Of a DNA stretch of 52,898 nt, positions 1 through 8,326 are shown in pieces. Both the position numbers and the translations under genes were made by a program. This stretch comes from Hyphomicrobiales bacterium (GTDB lineage Bacteria > Pseudomonadota > Alphaproteobacteria > Rhizobiales > Beijerinckiaceae): positions 1 to 52,898 of the forward strand of contig JAQGJH010000140.1 of the NCBI GenBank assembly GCA_028290705.1, given 5' to 3'. Position 1 is the stretch's first letter, and each line of letters starts with the position of its first letter. The notes below the pieces were generated by a model. The model searched no databases, was not told the DNA's origin, and saw only the letters and a list, made by a program, of their open reading frames with translations.

Positions 1-482
1 CGACTGGTGATGAGCCCGTCGTCGACCACGACCTCGCGATCGACCCAGTCACCGCCTGCATTCTCGACATCCGTGCGGATCGAGGGCCACGACGTCACTT
101 TCTTGCCGTCCACCGCATCGGCTTCAACCAGCAGCCACGGCGCATGACAAATGGCCGCCACGGTCTTACCGGCATCGATAAATTCCTGGATCAACGCAAT
201 CGCGTCGTCGTTCATCCGCAAGACGTCGGGATTCATTTGTCCGCCCGGCAGAACGAGCGCATCGTAATCCTCGACCTCGGCGGCCCCGATCTCGAGGTCG
301 ACCGGGATCTTGGCGCCCCAGTTCTTGTCCTGCCAGCCCTTGATCTCGGACGCGCCCTCGGGAGCCGCCACATCGACCCGTGCGCCGGCCGCGCGCAGTT
401 TTTCGAGTGGAACCTGAAGCTCCGACTGCTCGAATCCATCCGTCGCCATGATCAGGATGCGGGCTTCGCTCATGCTGGTCAT
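1..482 (-). CDS. DJ-1/PfpI family protein (type 1 glutamine amidotransferase-like), 3' end cut by window edge
   Basis: I translated this myself from the reverse strand; 160 codons are visible and the C-terminus lies beyond base 1. The protein starts MTSMSEARILIMATDGFEQS, and the GFEQSEL segment is typical of PfpI/YhbO-type members of the DJ-1 superfamily. The nucleophile elbow reads AAICHAPWLLVEA, giving the conserved Cys followed by His. The family includes protein deglycases, chaperones and putative proteases; which activity applies here cannot be told from sequence. The ATG at 482 is the only in-frame start matching the family N-terminus. It is divergent from the exported protein at 618, with about 135 bp between them. 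Confidence 0.85.
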   Translation of the reverse strand, partial: MTSMSEARILIMATDGFEQSELQVPLEKLRAAGARVDVAAPEGASEIKGWQDKNWGAKIPVDLEIGAAEVEDYDALVLPGGQMNPDVLRMNDDAIALIQEFIDAGKTVAAICHAPWLLVEADAVDGKKVTSWPSIRTDVENAGGDWVDREVVVDDGLITS

Positions 483-536
483 GCGTCATCTCCGCGCGCT
501 GCTGCTGAGTGTCTGTAACCCCAACGGCCGCGCCAG

Positions 537-563
537 GGTTCCGCACTGCGGTCGACCGGAACC
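537..563. repeat. Inverted repeat in divergent intergenic region
   Basis: GGTTCCG at 537-543 and CGGAACC at 557-563 are perfect 7-bp inverted arms around 13 bases. The repeat lies between two divergently transcribed genes, so it could be an operator or a small hairpin. Nothing else supports a function. Confidence 0.3.
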
Positions 564-617
564 GCTCCGTCGCGGCGGACGTTCGAACCAGGACAGCTCA
601 CACCAGCCGGAGCAGAC

Positions 618-968
618 ATGATGAACCGAACGACCATCGTCCGCGTCTCTCGCGCCGCCACACTGGCGGCGCTCGTCGCGCTCGCGTCCTCTTCCGGGGG
701 CTGGGCTCAAGCCGGCAAGGGAACGTCGGACCAGGCCATTCCGGATTTGGGCAGCACGACGAGCGAACCCAAACCCGGGGCTGCCGCGCCGGGCGGGACG
801 CTGACCGACAAGCTCAACCGCACCGATGGCGTGATCGCGCCACCGGGCAATGTGGACCCGGAGATGCGGCAGGCTCCGCCGCCCAGCGCCGGGCAGAACA
901 TGCCGGTGATCCCGCCGTCAGCCGTCGACCCCGCGCCGCCGAATGCGGCTAAGCCCGAGACTCGCTAA
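618..968 (+). CDS. Small exported proline-rich hypothetical protein
   Basis: This 116-residue protein has a clear Sec signal peptide: a basic N-region (MMNRTTIVRVSR), a hydrophobic Ala/Leu core and a probable cleavage after GWAQA near residue 31. The mature part is rich in Pro, Gly and Ala, with no Cys and no recognisable fold, so it is probably a small periplasmic, partly disordered protein. A GGAG at 609-612 precedes the two tandem ATGs at 618 and 621. Its 3' end overlaps the convergent guaD-like gene by 4 bases. I do not recognise the family. Confidence 0.65.
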   Translation: MMNRTTIVRVSRAATLAALVALASSSGGWAQAGKGTSDQAIPDLGSTTSEPKPGAAAPGGTLTDKLNRTDGVIAPPGNVDPEMRQAPPPSAGQNMPVIPPSAVDPAPPNAAKPETR

Positions 969-1471
969 TAAGCGATCTTGTCGGCCTTGGCGGCCCAGAG
1001 GTCGAACACGTGTTCGGCCTCCGGCAACGGAACATGCCGGGTCGGCAGGCTGCGGGACGCCGGATCTCGGGGGATCTCCTCATAGAGGAACTCGTCGTCG
1101 AAGCCGATCGAAGCAGCCTGCCTGCGCGTGTTGGCATAGACCAGGCGATCGACGCGCGCCCAATACGTCGCCGCAAGGCACATCGGACAAGGTTCGCAGC
1201 TCGAGTAGAGCGTCGCGCCCTTGAGCAAGAAGTCGCCGACGGCCTGACAGGCGCGCCTGATGGCCGTGACCTCGGCGTGCGCCGTGGGATCGAGGCTCGA
1301 CGTTACCTCGTTCCAACCCTCGGCGATGATCTCGCCGTCGCGCACGAGCACGGCCCCGAACGGGCCGCCGAGGCCGGCCTCCATGCGGCTGCGCGAGAGT
1401 TCGACGGCGCGGAGCAGGAATTTACGATCCTGCTCGTGGTCCGGCTTCGCTTCGGCGGGATCGTGGCTCAT
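965..1471 (-). CDS. guaD: Guanine deaminase-like nucleoside/base deaminase (CDA superfamily)
   Basis: This 168-residue protein carries the zinc-dependent deaminase motifs: HAE (His65, Glu67) and PCPMC (Cys95 and Cys98). The segment ASIGFDDEFLYEEI near residue 130 resembles bacterial CDA-type guanine deaminases rather than the tRNA deaminase TadA. Its position supports this: it overlaps xdhC by 4 bases and is last in the xanthine dehydrogenase operon, so it would turn guanine into xanthine, the substrate of XdhAB. Seen: motifs and coupling. Inferred: guanine specificity. Confidence 0.8.
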   Translation of the reverse strand: MSHDPAEAKPDHEQDRKFLLRAVELSRSRMEAGLGGPFGAVLVRDGEIIAEGWNEVTSSLDPTAHAEVTAIRRACQAVGDFLLKGATLYSSCEPCPMCLAATYWARVDRLVYANTRRQAASIGFDDEFLYEEIPRDPASRSLPTRHVPLPEAEHVFDLWAAKADKIAY

Positions 1472-2307
1472 GCGTGGTTTGCTCCGGACTGAACCGCCTC
1501 GCGGGCGAGGAGAAGGGATGCGGCTGTCGAGGCCGCGATGGTCGAGGGCTCCTTGCCGTCCAGACCTGGGATGCCGATCGGGCAGACGAGCTTCGCGCGC
1601 AAGACCTGAGGCAATCCCGCTTCCGCCATGCGACTTTCGAACCGCGCGCGCTTCGTCGCGGAGCCGATCAGGCCCACATGGGCGAAGCGGTCGAGGTGGA
1701 GGGCGCGGGTGACGATGTCGAGATCTCGAGGGTGCGAGTGAGTCATCACCAGCACGAAGGCCCCGTTCGGCAGGCCGTCCAGTTCGGCCGCTGGATTGGG
1801 CGTCGCCACCTTGGTGGCATTGGACGGTACGAACGTCGGAAACGCATCGGGGCGCTCGTCGATCCAGCGGACCTTGAAGGGCAGCGGCGCCAGCGCCAGC
1901 ACGAGGGCGCGGCCGACATGCCCTGCACCGAACAAGGCCAATGGCGTGAGCGCGCGTTCGGCATATTCATGCGCGATGAGTTCGGCCACGCGATCCGCAT
2001 CGCTTCGTTCGAGTCGTTCGAAGCGGATGCGCACGCGGCCGCCGCAGCATTGCGCGAGCTCTGGGCCGAGCGCGAAGTCATGGACGGCGACTGGTTCGCG
2101 CCCCGGCGCGAAGAATTCGCGCGCCATCCGCAACGCGTCCCATTCCAGCGCCCCGCCCCCGATCGTGCCGTGAAAGTCGCCGTTCGGCCGCACGAGCATG
2201 CGTGCGCCCGCATCGCGCGGCGCGGACCCCGCCACCGTTTCGACCGACACCAGCACGGCTGCGCCGTCGGTGCGCAACACGTCTTCCAGCCGAGACAGGA
2301 TCAGCAT
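1468..2307 (-). CDS. xdhC: Xanthine dehydrogenase accessory protein XdhC
   Basis: XdhC binds molybdenum cofactor, promotes its sulfuration and inserts it into XdhB. The N-terminal domain has GSAPRDAGARM and GTIGGGALEWDA. The C-terminal half has a Rossmann-type LFGAGHVGRALVLAL, then HSHPRDLDI and GLIGSATKRARF, as in the family. I chose the ATG at 2307, which gives 279 residues and the usual XdhC N-terminus (MLILSRLEDVLRTDG). The reading frame is open up to an ATG at 2352, but those 15 extra residues do not look like the family. The gene lies between xdhB (103 bp away) and guaD (4-bp overlap). Confidence 0.88.
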   Translation of the reverse strand: MLILSRLEDVLRTDGAAVLVSVETVAGSAPRDAGARMLVRPNGDFHGTIGGGALEWDALRMAREFFAPGREPVAVHDFALGPELAQCCGGRVRIRFERLERSDADRVAELIAHEYAERALTPLALFGAGHVGRALVLALAPLPFKVRWIDERPDAFPTFVPSNATKVATPNPAAELDGLPNGAFVLVMTHSHPRDLDIVTRALHLDRFAHVGLIGSATKRARFESRMAEAGLPQVLRAKLVCPIGIPGLDGKEPSTIAASTAASLLLAREAVQSGANHA

Positions 2308-2410
2308 GGCCTGGCACACCGAAGAGAGGTGCATCGCCGCGAGTTCACACATCGATTCAACTTCAGAAACTGATTCAAGTGCGGCTCCTCACTTCAACCA
2401 TCGCATGAAG

Positions 2411-4735
2411 TCAGCCCCTCAGGGCTTCGGCGGCGAAGAGAATGCGTTCCGGCGTCGCGGGCGCATCGAGGGGGACCTGACGACCAGGCGCAAGTCCGTG
2501 AAGCGCATCCACGATTGCGCTGAAGACGCTGATGCCGAGCATGAGCGGCGGCTCGCCGACCGCCTTGGACCGATAGATCGTGTCCTCGCGGTTGGCATTG
2601 TCGAACAGCGCGACGCGAAAATCGTCCGGCACGTCGGAAGCGACCGGGATTTTGTAGGTCGAGGGCGCATGCGTTCTCAGCCGGCCCTTGGCGTCGAAGA
2701 CGAGTTCTTCCGTGGTCAGCCAGCCCATCCCCTGCACGAATCCGCCTTCGATCTGGCCGATGTCGATGGCCGGATTCAGTGAACGGCCAACGTCATGCAG
2801 AATGTCGACGCGCGTGACACGCATCTCGCCCGTCATGGTATCGACCGCCACTTCGGAGCACGCGGCCCCGTAGGCGAAATACAGGAACGGCCGGCCGGTC
2901 TTGGTTGCGCGATCCCAATCGAGCCGCGGCGTCTTGTAGAAGCCGGCTTCCGACAATTGAACGCGACTCTCTCGCGCACGACGCGCCAGATCGCGAAAGC
3001 TGATCGACTCGTTTCCGCCAAAGACGCGTCCTTCGCGGAACGTCACGCCGTCCACCGGAAGGCCCCACATCTGCGCGGCGACCTGCGCCATGCGTTCGCG
3101 AATGGCCGAGGCTGCGATACGCGCCGCCATGCCGTTGAGATCCGAACCGGACGAAGCTGCGGTCGGCGACGTGTTGGGAACCTTGGCGGTGTTGGTCGGG
3201 GTGATGCGGACCCAGTCGATCGGCACGCCGAATTCCTCGGCCACCACCTGGGCGACCTTGATGAAGAGCCCCTGCCCCATCTCGGTGCCGCCGTGATTCA
3301 GATGGATCGAACCGTCCTGGTAGACGTGGACGAGCGCACCCGCCTGGTTCATGTGAACCAGCGTGAAGGAAATTCCAAACTGGACCGGCGTGAGGGCAAT
3401 GCCGCGGCGGATGACGGGATGGCCCTCGTTATGCGCGGCAATGGCGGCGCGGCGCGCGCGATAATCAGACGTCGCTTCCAGACTGTCGATCAGCGCCGGG
3501 AGCGTATCGGTTTCCTCGACCTTCATGCCGTAGGGCGTGAGGTCGCGTCCCGGCGCATAGAGATTGGCCTTGCGAACGTCGAGAGGATCGCGCCCGGTCT
3601 CGTGCGCGATCGCGTCCATCACGCGCTCGATGGCGAGCATGCCCTGGGGGCCGCCGAAACCCCGGAAGGCAGTGTTCGAGACCGTATCTGTCCGCAGACG
3701 GCGCGAGCGAATGGCGACGTCCTGCAGGTAATAGGAGTTTGCGGCATGGAACATCGCGCGGTCGACGACACCGGTCGAGAGATCCGCCGAGCAGCCGCAG
3801 CGCGCATCCAGTTGCACGTCATAGGCGCTGACGACGCCCTTTTCGTCGAAACCGACCGACCAGTCGGCGCGGAACTCGTGCCGCTTTCCGGTGATGATGA
3901 AATCGTCGTCGCGGTCGAGCCGCAACTTGCAGGGCCGGCCAGTCACACGCGCCGCGAGCGCCGCCAGAGCCGCCGTCTGATTGGCCTGGCTCTCCTTGCC
4001 GCCGAAGCCGCCGCCCATGCGGCGCGTCTCGACAGTGATGTGCGAATCCGGGCAGCCGAGCACGCGCGCGACGACGTGCTGCACCTCGGTCGGATCCTGC
4101 GTCGACGAGTGAACCAGCAGATCGCCGGCCTCGCCGGGGATCGCGAGCGCGACCTGTCCTTCGAGATAAAAATGCTCCTGCCCGCCGATTTCGAAACGAC
4201 CGGACAGCCGTTTCGGAGATGCTCGCACCGCCTGCGCGGCGTCGCCCCGGCCGAACTCGTAATCCGGCAGGACCGTCACGCCACGTGCGATCGCGGCATC
4301 GAAGTCGACGGCAGGCTCGACTGCTTCGACGTCGATTTTCGCCAGGCGCGCGGCGCGCCGTGCGGCGTCGCGCGTCTCGGCCACGACGGCAAAAACCACC
4401 TGGCCGTGGAAAATGACCTCGTCGACGGCGAACAGGGGATCGTCCCCATAGGCCGGAGCGACGTCATTCTTGCCGGGAATGTCGGCAGCCGAAAGGACCG
4501 CGACGACGCCGTGCGCCTCGCGAACGGCCGAGAGATCGACCGACAGGATCCGGCCGCGCGCCACCGGCGACAGGCCCGGAGCCACGTGCAGCGTTCCAGC
4601 GGGCTCACGAATGTCGTCGATGTAGGTTGCCGCGCCCTTCACGTGCAGGCGCGCGGAATCATGCGCGAGCGGCTTGCGAACGACGGCCAGGGCCTCGTCC
4701 GGGGAGTCAGGGCGCATTGGCTCAACCCTGCTCAT
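2411..4735 (-). CDS. xdhB: Xanthine dehydrogenase molybdopterin-binding large subunit XdhB
   Basis: This 774-residue protein is the catalytic Moco subunit that hydroxylates hypoxanthine and xanthine to urate. It shows MGGGFGGKESQ (about residue 240), AFRGFGGPQG (about 340), a GAACSEVAVD segment and, near the C-terminus, KAVGEPPLMLG with the conserved catalytic Glu. The length matches bacterial XdhB. The start ATG overlaps the xdhA stop codon (ATGA), so the two subunits are translationally coupled. The product works as an (XdhAB)2 heterotetramer in the cytoplasm. Confidence 0.95.
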   Translation of the reverse strand: MSRVEPMRPDSPDEALAVVRKPLAHDSARLHVKGAATYIDDIREPAGTLHVAPGLSPVARGRILSVDLSAVREAHGVVAVLSAADIPGKNDVAPAYGDDPLFAVDEVIFHGQVVFAVVAETRDAARRAARLAKIDVEAVEPAVDFDAAIARGVTVLPDYEFGRGDAAQAVRASPKRLSGRFEIGGQEHFYLEGQVALAIPGEAGDLLVHSSTQDPTEVQHVVARVLGCPDSHITVETRRMGGGFGGKESQANQTAALAALAARVTGRPCKLRLDRDDDFIITGKRHEFRADWSVGFDEKGVVSAYDVQLDARCGCSADLSTGVVDRAMFHAANSYYLQDVAIRSRRLRTDTVSNTAFRGFGGPQGMLAIERVMDAIAHETGRDPLDVRKANLYAPGRDLTPYGMKVEETDTLPALIDSLEATSDYRARRAAIAAHNEGHPVIRRGIALTPVQFGISFTLVHMNQAGALVHVYQDGSIHLNHGGTEMGQGLFIKVAQVVAEEFGVPIDWVRITPTNTAKVPNTSPTAASSGSDLNGMAARIAASAIRERMAQVAAQMWGLPVDGVTFREGRVFGGNESISFRDLARRARESRVQLSEAGFYKTPRLDWDRATKTGRPFLYFAYGAACSEVAVDTMTGEMRVTRVDILHDVGRSLNPAIDIGQIEGGFVQGMGWLTTEELVFDAKGRLRTHAPSTYKIPVASDVPDDFRVALFDNANREDTIYRSKAVGEPPLMLGISVFSAIVDALHGLAPGRQVPLDAPATPERILFAAEALRG

Positions 4736-6222
4736 GACGGGCTCGCAGCTTGAGACAACGGACGAGGCGCGGCGATGCGCAGATCCAGAGCGGGCGCGCC
4801 GCGCATTTCCATCAAGGCCTTTTTCAGCAGGTTCCTGGCGACCAGCGAACGATATGCCGCGCTGGCGCGCTGGTCGTCGAGCGGGGTGAAGTCGAGGGCG
4901 AGCGCCGTCAAGCCGCCGCGCCAGCTCTTTTCGTCCTCGAGCCGCGCGCCCAGGATGAAACCCTCGGCGGACCGTGCGCGTGCGGGAATTCCCGCCATTC
5001 CGCCATAGGCGATGCGCGCCCTGCCGATGCGGCCATCGACCACTTCGAAGCGGAAGGCCGCGAGCACCGCCGAAATGTCCTCATCCAGACGCTTCGTCAC
5101 CTTGTAGGCGCGGAACTGATCCGACGCGGCAAGTTTCGGAATGGTCACCGAGGTGACGAATTCGCCGGCCCGGCGATCCTGCTTGCGGTAGGCGACGAAG
5201 AAATCCTCGAGAGGAAGCGTGCGGGTGACGCCGCCATGTCGCAGTTCCAGCGTCGCGCCCAGCGCGATGAGGCAAGGCGCGAGATCGCCGATCGGCGAAC
5301 CATTGGCGAGATTGCCGCCAACCGTGCCGGAAGCCCGAACCTGCACGGAGCCGAAGCGGCGCATGACCTCCCCGAGATCGGGATGAATTTCGCGAAGCAG
5401 CGGCAGGGCGTCCGCCAGGGTGACGCCCGCGCCGAGTTTCAAAGACCCGTCCTCGTCGGAGACGGCATCGAGCCCGGCGACGCGCCCCAGCCAGACGATC
5501 TTGCGGATGTCCTGAAGGCCCTTGGTGATCCAGAGCCCGACATCGGTAGCCCCCGAGACGAGCGTCGCGTCGGGATGTTTCACCAACAGGGCGGCGAGCG
5601 TCTCGATGCTGTCGGGCGCAGCGAAGAACTGCTCGTCGCGGCCGACGAAGAGGTCGCCGCCCGCGTCGTCGCACCCCCACCACCTTGGCGATGCGCCCGC
5701 GCGGGTACCGGCCCGTTCGGCCGCTTCGACGATGGGACGGTAGCCGGTGCAGCGGCAGAGATTCCCGGCGAGCTGGTCGCGGATGGTGTCGCGCGCCGGC
5801 GGGACCGACGCCGACTCGTGCAGAGCGAACAGGCTCATGACGATGCCGGGCGTGCAGAAGCCGCATTGCGATGCGTGGGCTTCCACCATCGCCTCCTGCA
5901 CGGGATGCAGGATCGTACCCTCGGCCAGATCCTCGACGGTGACGATCTCGGCGCCATCGACCTGGCCCAGAAGCAGGATGCAGGCATTCACGGGCGCAAA
6001 GGAGACTTCGCCGCCGCGCCGTCGGACCAGCACGATGGTGCATGCGCCGCAATCGCCCTCCGCGCAGCCTTCCTTGGTGCCCGTGGCCCCCTGGTCGATG
6101 CGCAGCCAGTCAAGCAGCGTCGTGCGCGGGGCGAATGCGGCGAGTTCCACCTCCCGTCCCCGGAACCGGAAGCGGATCGCGCTGCGCCCTGCGACGCGGG
6201 AGTTCTGCATGCCTTCGCCCAT
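4732..6222 (-). CDS. xdhA: Xanthine dehydrogenase small subunit XdhA (2Fe-2S and FAD domains)
   Basis: This 496-residue electron-transfer subunit has the plant-type 2Fe-2S ligands in EGCAEGDCGAC (Cys53, Cys58, Cys61) with Cys81. The second, alpha-helical 2Fe-2S cluster is bound by QCGFC (Cys120, Cys123) and LCRC (Cys156, Cys158). A FAD-binding domain follows from about residue 195, with SGATDVGLW and TVGGNLANGSPIGD, plus the CO-dehydrogenase-type C-terminal domain. It is the first xdh gene, 50 bp after gloA and overlapping xdhB by 4 bases. An in-frame ATG at 6210 is an alternative start. Confidence 0.94.
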   Translation of the reverse strand: MGEGMQNSRVAGRSAIRFRFRGREVELAAFAPRTTLLDWLRIDQGATGTKEGCAEGDCGACTIVLVRRRGGEVSFAPVNACILLLGQVDGAEIVTVEDLAEGTILHPVQEAMVEAHASQCGFCTPGIVMSLFALHESASVPPARDTIRDQLAGNLCRCTGYRPIVEAAERAGTRAGASPRWWGCDDAGGDLFVGRDEQFFAAPDSIETLAALLVKHPDATLVSGATDVGLWITKGLQDIRKIVWLGRVAGLDAVSDEDGSLKLGAGVTLADALPLLREIHPDLGEVMRRFGSVQVRASGTVGGNLANGSPIGDLAPCLIALGATLELRHGGVTRTLPLEDFFVAYRKQDRRAGEFVTSVTIPKLAASDQFRAYKVTKRLDEDISAVLAAFRFEVVDGRIGRARIAYGGMAGIPARARSAEGFILGARLEDEKSWRGGLTALALDFTPLDDQRASAAYRSLVARNLLKKALMEMRGAPALDLRIAAPRPLSQAASPS

Positions 6223-6272
6223 CCTGCGATCCCATCACCCGATTCGGCCGCTCTCAACCGAACACCAGGAGA

Positions 6273-6713
6273 CTACCAGACTCCGGTGTTGGGCATAGAC
6301 AGCCAGGGCTCGGCCGGCGGCTTCGGATCGCCCTTTTGGAGAAGTTCGATGGAGATGTTGTCGGGCGAACGGACGAAGGCCATGTGGCCATCGCGCGGCG
6401 GACGGTTGATCGTGACGCCGGCCTCCATGAGCTTGCGGCATGTCTCGTAGATGTCGTCGACCCGATAGGCCAGATGTCCGAAGTTCCGGCCGCCAGTGTA
6501 GACCTCCGGGTCCCAGTTATAGGTCAGCTCGAGCGTCGGCGAACGCGTCTCGCGGGCGCGCTGCTCGTCCTCGGGAGTGGCGAGGAAGACGAGCGTGAAG
6601 CGGCCCTTCTCGTTGTCGATGCGGCGGACTTCCACAAGGCCGAACTTGTTGCAGTAAAAGTCGAGCGAGGCATCGAGATCGGTCACGCGGACCATGGTGT
6701 GCAGATATTCCAA
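6273..6713 (-). CDS. gloA: Lactoylglutathione lyase (glyoxalase I)
   Basis: The protein has 146 residues when started at TTG 6713, which has a GGAGA ribosome-binding site upstream; the frame is open to 6851 but the extra 46 residues are basic/proline-rich and unlike the family. It shows the GloA pattern: [10 protein letters not shown] (metal-binding His5), [28 protein letters not shown] (Glu ligand), [11 protein letters not shown] (His ligand) and a late ISIELLQK (Glu ligand). It would isomerise the methylglyoxal-glutathione hemithioacetal. It precedes xdhA by 50 bp on the same strand and may share its promoter, although no metabolic link is obvious. Confidence 0.85.
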   Translation of the reverse strand: MEYLHTMVRVTDLDASLDFYCNKFGLVEVRRIDNEKGRFTLVFLATPEDEQRARETRSPTLELTYNWDPEVYTGGRNFGHLAYRVDDIYETCRKLMEAGVTINRPPRDGHMAFVRSPDNISIELLQKGDPKPPAEPWLSMPNTGVW

Positions 6714-6814
6714 GGCTGTCTCCTGTGGTGCGGTCGCGCCGTGCAAGTCCCGGTCCCATGGATATAGACGTGGCAGCGCCGGAGGCCAGAGGGGTCCGCG
6801 GTCTGGCTTCGGCT

Positions 6815-6837
6815 CGCCTTTCAATTTATGGAAGGCG
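6815..6837. promoter_or_regulatory. Imperfect inverted repeat between gloA and the CDF transporter (possible operator)
   Basis: CGCCTTTC at 6815-6822 and GGAAGGCG at 6830-6837 pair at 7 of 8 positions around an AT-rich 7-base centre. The repeat lies in the divergent region, 38 bp before the transporter start. It is a plausible operator or hairpin; no regulator gene adjoins it. Confidence 0.3.
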
Positions 6838-6875
6838 GGGCGGCGGCACACGACTCGCTCGCCGAAGGGACACGC

Positions 6876-8264
6876 ATGTCAGACGCCGACATCAAACGCC
6901 AAGCGGCCTTTGCCTCGATCCTGGCGAGCGGCGCGCTCACGGTCGGGAAACTGGTCGCGGGTCTGCTGTCCGGCTCGCTGGCGCTGATGTCGGAGGCGCT
7001 GCACAGCCTGCTCGACACGGGGGCGACCATCCTGACCTATTTCGCCGTGCGGGCGGCCGACAAGCCTGCGGACGACGAGCATCACTACGGCCACGCCAAG
7101 ATCGAGGCCGTGGCGGCGCTGATCGAGACCGGTCTGCTGATGGTGCTGGCGCTTGCGGTGCTGGGCGAGGCCGTGCGCCGGCTGATCACGCCGTCGACCG
7201 AGCACGTGGACGCGACCTGGCTCACTTTCGGCGTGCTGATCGTGTCGATCGTGGTCGACGTCGTGCGCTGGCGCTCGCTGGACGCCATCGCCAAACGGAC
7301 CAAGAGCGATGCCCTGGCGGCCGACGCCCTTCATTTCTCCAGCGACCTCGTGGCTTCGTCGCTGGTCCTCGTGGGACTTGTCGCGACGACCTATGGGTTC
7401 ACCCAGGGTGACAGCCTGGCGGCGCTGGGCGTGTCGCTGTTCATCGGAATTGCCGGATATCGGCTCGGTCGTCGCACCATCGACACGCTGGTGGACGCCG
7501 CTCCCGCAGGACTGACCGAGCGACTGCGCCGCACCGTGGAGAACGTGCCGGGCGTCGTCGCCATCGAAGTGTTGCGGCTGCGCCCGGCGGGCCCGCAGGT
7601 GATCGGCGAATTGTCGATCGCGGTCCCGCGCACCATGCCGCTCGAGAAAGTCTACACGGTCAAGCAGCAGGTGGTGACCGCCATAGCTCAGGACATGCCG
7701 GAGGCCGACATCACGGTCACGGCCAACCCGCGGGCGCTCGACGACGAGAGCGTGCTGGAACGCGTGCTGTTGATTGCGGCGCGCCGCCGCCTCGCCATTC
7801 ATCACGTGACCATCCAGGACATCGACGGCGCCAAGTCGATCAGCCTCGATCTGGAACTCGACGCCCGCATGACGCACGGAGCCGCGCATGAGATTGCCTC
7901 GTCCCTGGAAGAGGCCATTCAGGCGGAACTCGGCAGCGAGATCGAAATCGAGACTCATATCGAGCCAATGGAAGCTGAAGAACTGCGTGGCGCCAACAGC
8001 AGCGACGCCCGGCGCGCCGAGATCCGGGCCGTCCTGACGGAGGGCGCACGGCTGGGCGGCATCATCCATGACGTGCACCATGTGCGGGCGCGCGAAACTC
8101 CGGCAGGGGTCGTCGTGAACTACCACTGCCGGGTGGAACCCGGCCTGACCGTCCACGATGTGCATGAAGCCGTGGACGCGCTCGATAGGCACCTGCGGCT
8201 CAGGCTACCGGAGGTGACACGGGTCGTGGGCCATGCTGATCCAAAGGACGCACCCCCGCATTGA
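6876..8264 (+). CDS. Cation diffusion facilitator (CDF) family transporter with extended C-terminal region
   Basis: An inner-membrane metal/proton antiporter exporting a divalent cation (Zn, Mn, Fe, Co or Ni; not determinable here). The first 210 residues hold about six membrane segments with the CDF signature [18 protein letters not shown], the cytosolic [10 protein letters not shown] loop and the second metal site [10 protein letters not shown] (HxxxD). The start is ATG 6876 with GAAGGGA upstream. At 463 residues it is much longer than the usual 300. The extra C-terminus looks like tandem copies of the ferredoxin-like dimerisation domain, the last near residues 375-455 ([20 protein letters not shown]). 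Confidence 0.88.
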   Translation: MSDADIKRQAAFASILASGALTVGKLVAGLLSGSLALMSEALHSLLDTGATILTYFAVRAADKPADDEHHYGHAKIEAVAALIETGLLMVLALAVLGEAVRRLITPSTEHVDATWLTFGVLIVSIVVDVVRWRSLDAIAKRTKSDALAADALHFSSDLVASSLVLVGLVATTYGFTQGDSLAALGVSLFIGIAGYRLGRRTIDTLVDAAPAGLTERLRRTVENVPGVVAIEVLRLRPAGPQVIGELSIAVPRTMPLEKVYTVKQQVVTAIAQDMPEADITVTANPRALDDESVLERVLLIAARRRLAIHHVTIQDIDGAKSISLDLELDARMTHGAAHEIASSLEEAIQAELGSEIEIETHIEPMEAEELRGANSSDARRAEIRAVLTEGARLGGIIHDVHHVRARETPAGVVVNYHCRVEPGLTVHDVHEAVDALDRHLRLRLPEVTRVVGHADPKDAPPH

Positions 8265-8290
8265 CATGCACTTGCGTGTTAGTGAATACT
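8261..8290 (+). promoter_or_regulatory. Candidate sigma-70-type promoter for the aas-tetR operon
   Basis: TTGACA at 8261-8266 is a perfect -35 box, overlapping the stop codon of the upstream CDF gene. After 18 bp comes AATACT at 8285-8290 (4 of 6 matches to a -10 box). The -10 lies inside the palindrome at 8277-8298, so a bound repressor would block it. Confidence 0.55.
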
Positions 8291-8298
8291 CACTAACA
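8277..8298. promoter_or_regulatory. Palindromic operator, probably of the TetR repressor encoded in this operon
   Basis: A 22-bp palindrome, TGTTAGTGA - 4 bases - TCACTAACA, with perfect 9-bp arms; 10 of 11 half-site positions are symmetric. Size and symmetry are typical of TetR-family operators. It covers the -10 box and lies 28 bp before the aas start, and the same operon ends in a tetR gene. That this TetR binds here is inference. Confidence 0.7.
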
Positions 8299-8326
8299 GG
8301 CCGTTGCGGCGGCGTGGAGATGGGTG

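Noticed and set aside
2358..2395. GAGGAG ribosome-binding-like site before a TTG upstream of xdhC
   Set aside because: The TTG is out of frame with XdhC and opens only a frame of about 24 codons; no evidence that it is a real leader peptide.
2795..4753. Plus-strand open frame of 652 codons
   Set aside because: It lies exactly antisense to xdhB, whose motifs are intact. Its composition (Arg, His, Asp, Ala) is that of a GC-rich mirror frame and it has no ribosome-binding site or family pattern.
4750..6450. Plus-strand open frame of 566 codons
   Set aside because: Antisense shadow of xdhA and gloA; no recognisable motif and arginine/alanine-rich throughout.
6879..8192. Minus-strand open frame of 437 codons opposite the CDF transporter
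   Set aside because: Mirror frame rich in His, Arg, Gln and Asp; the plus-strand frame has clear membrane segments and metal-binding motifs.
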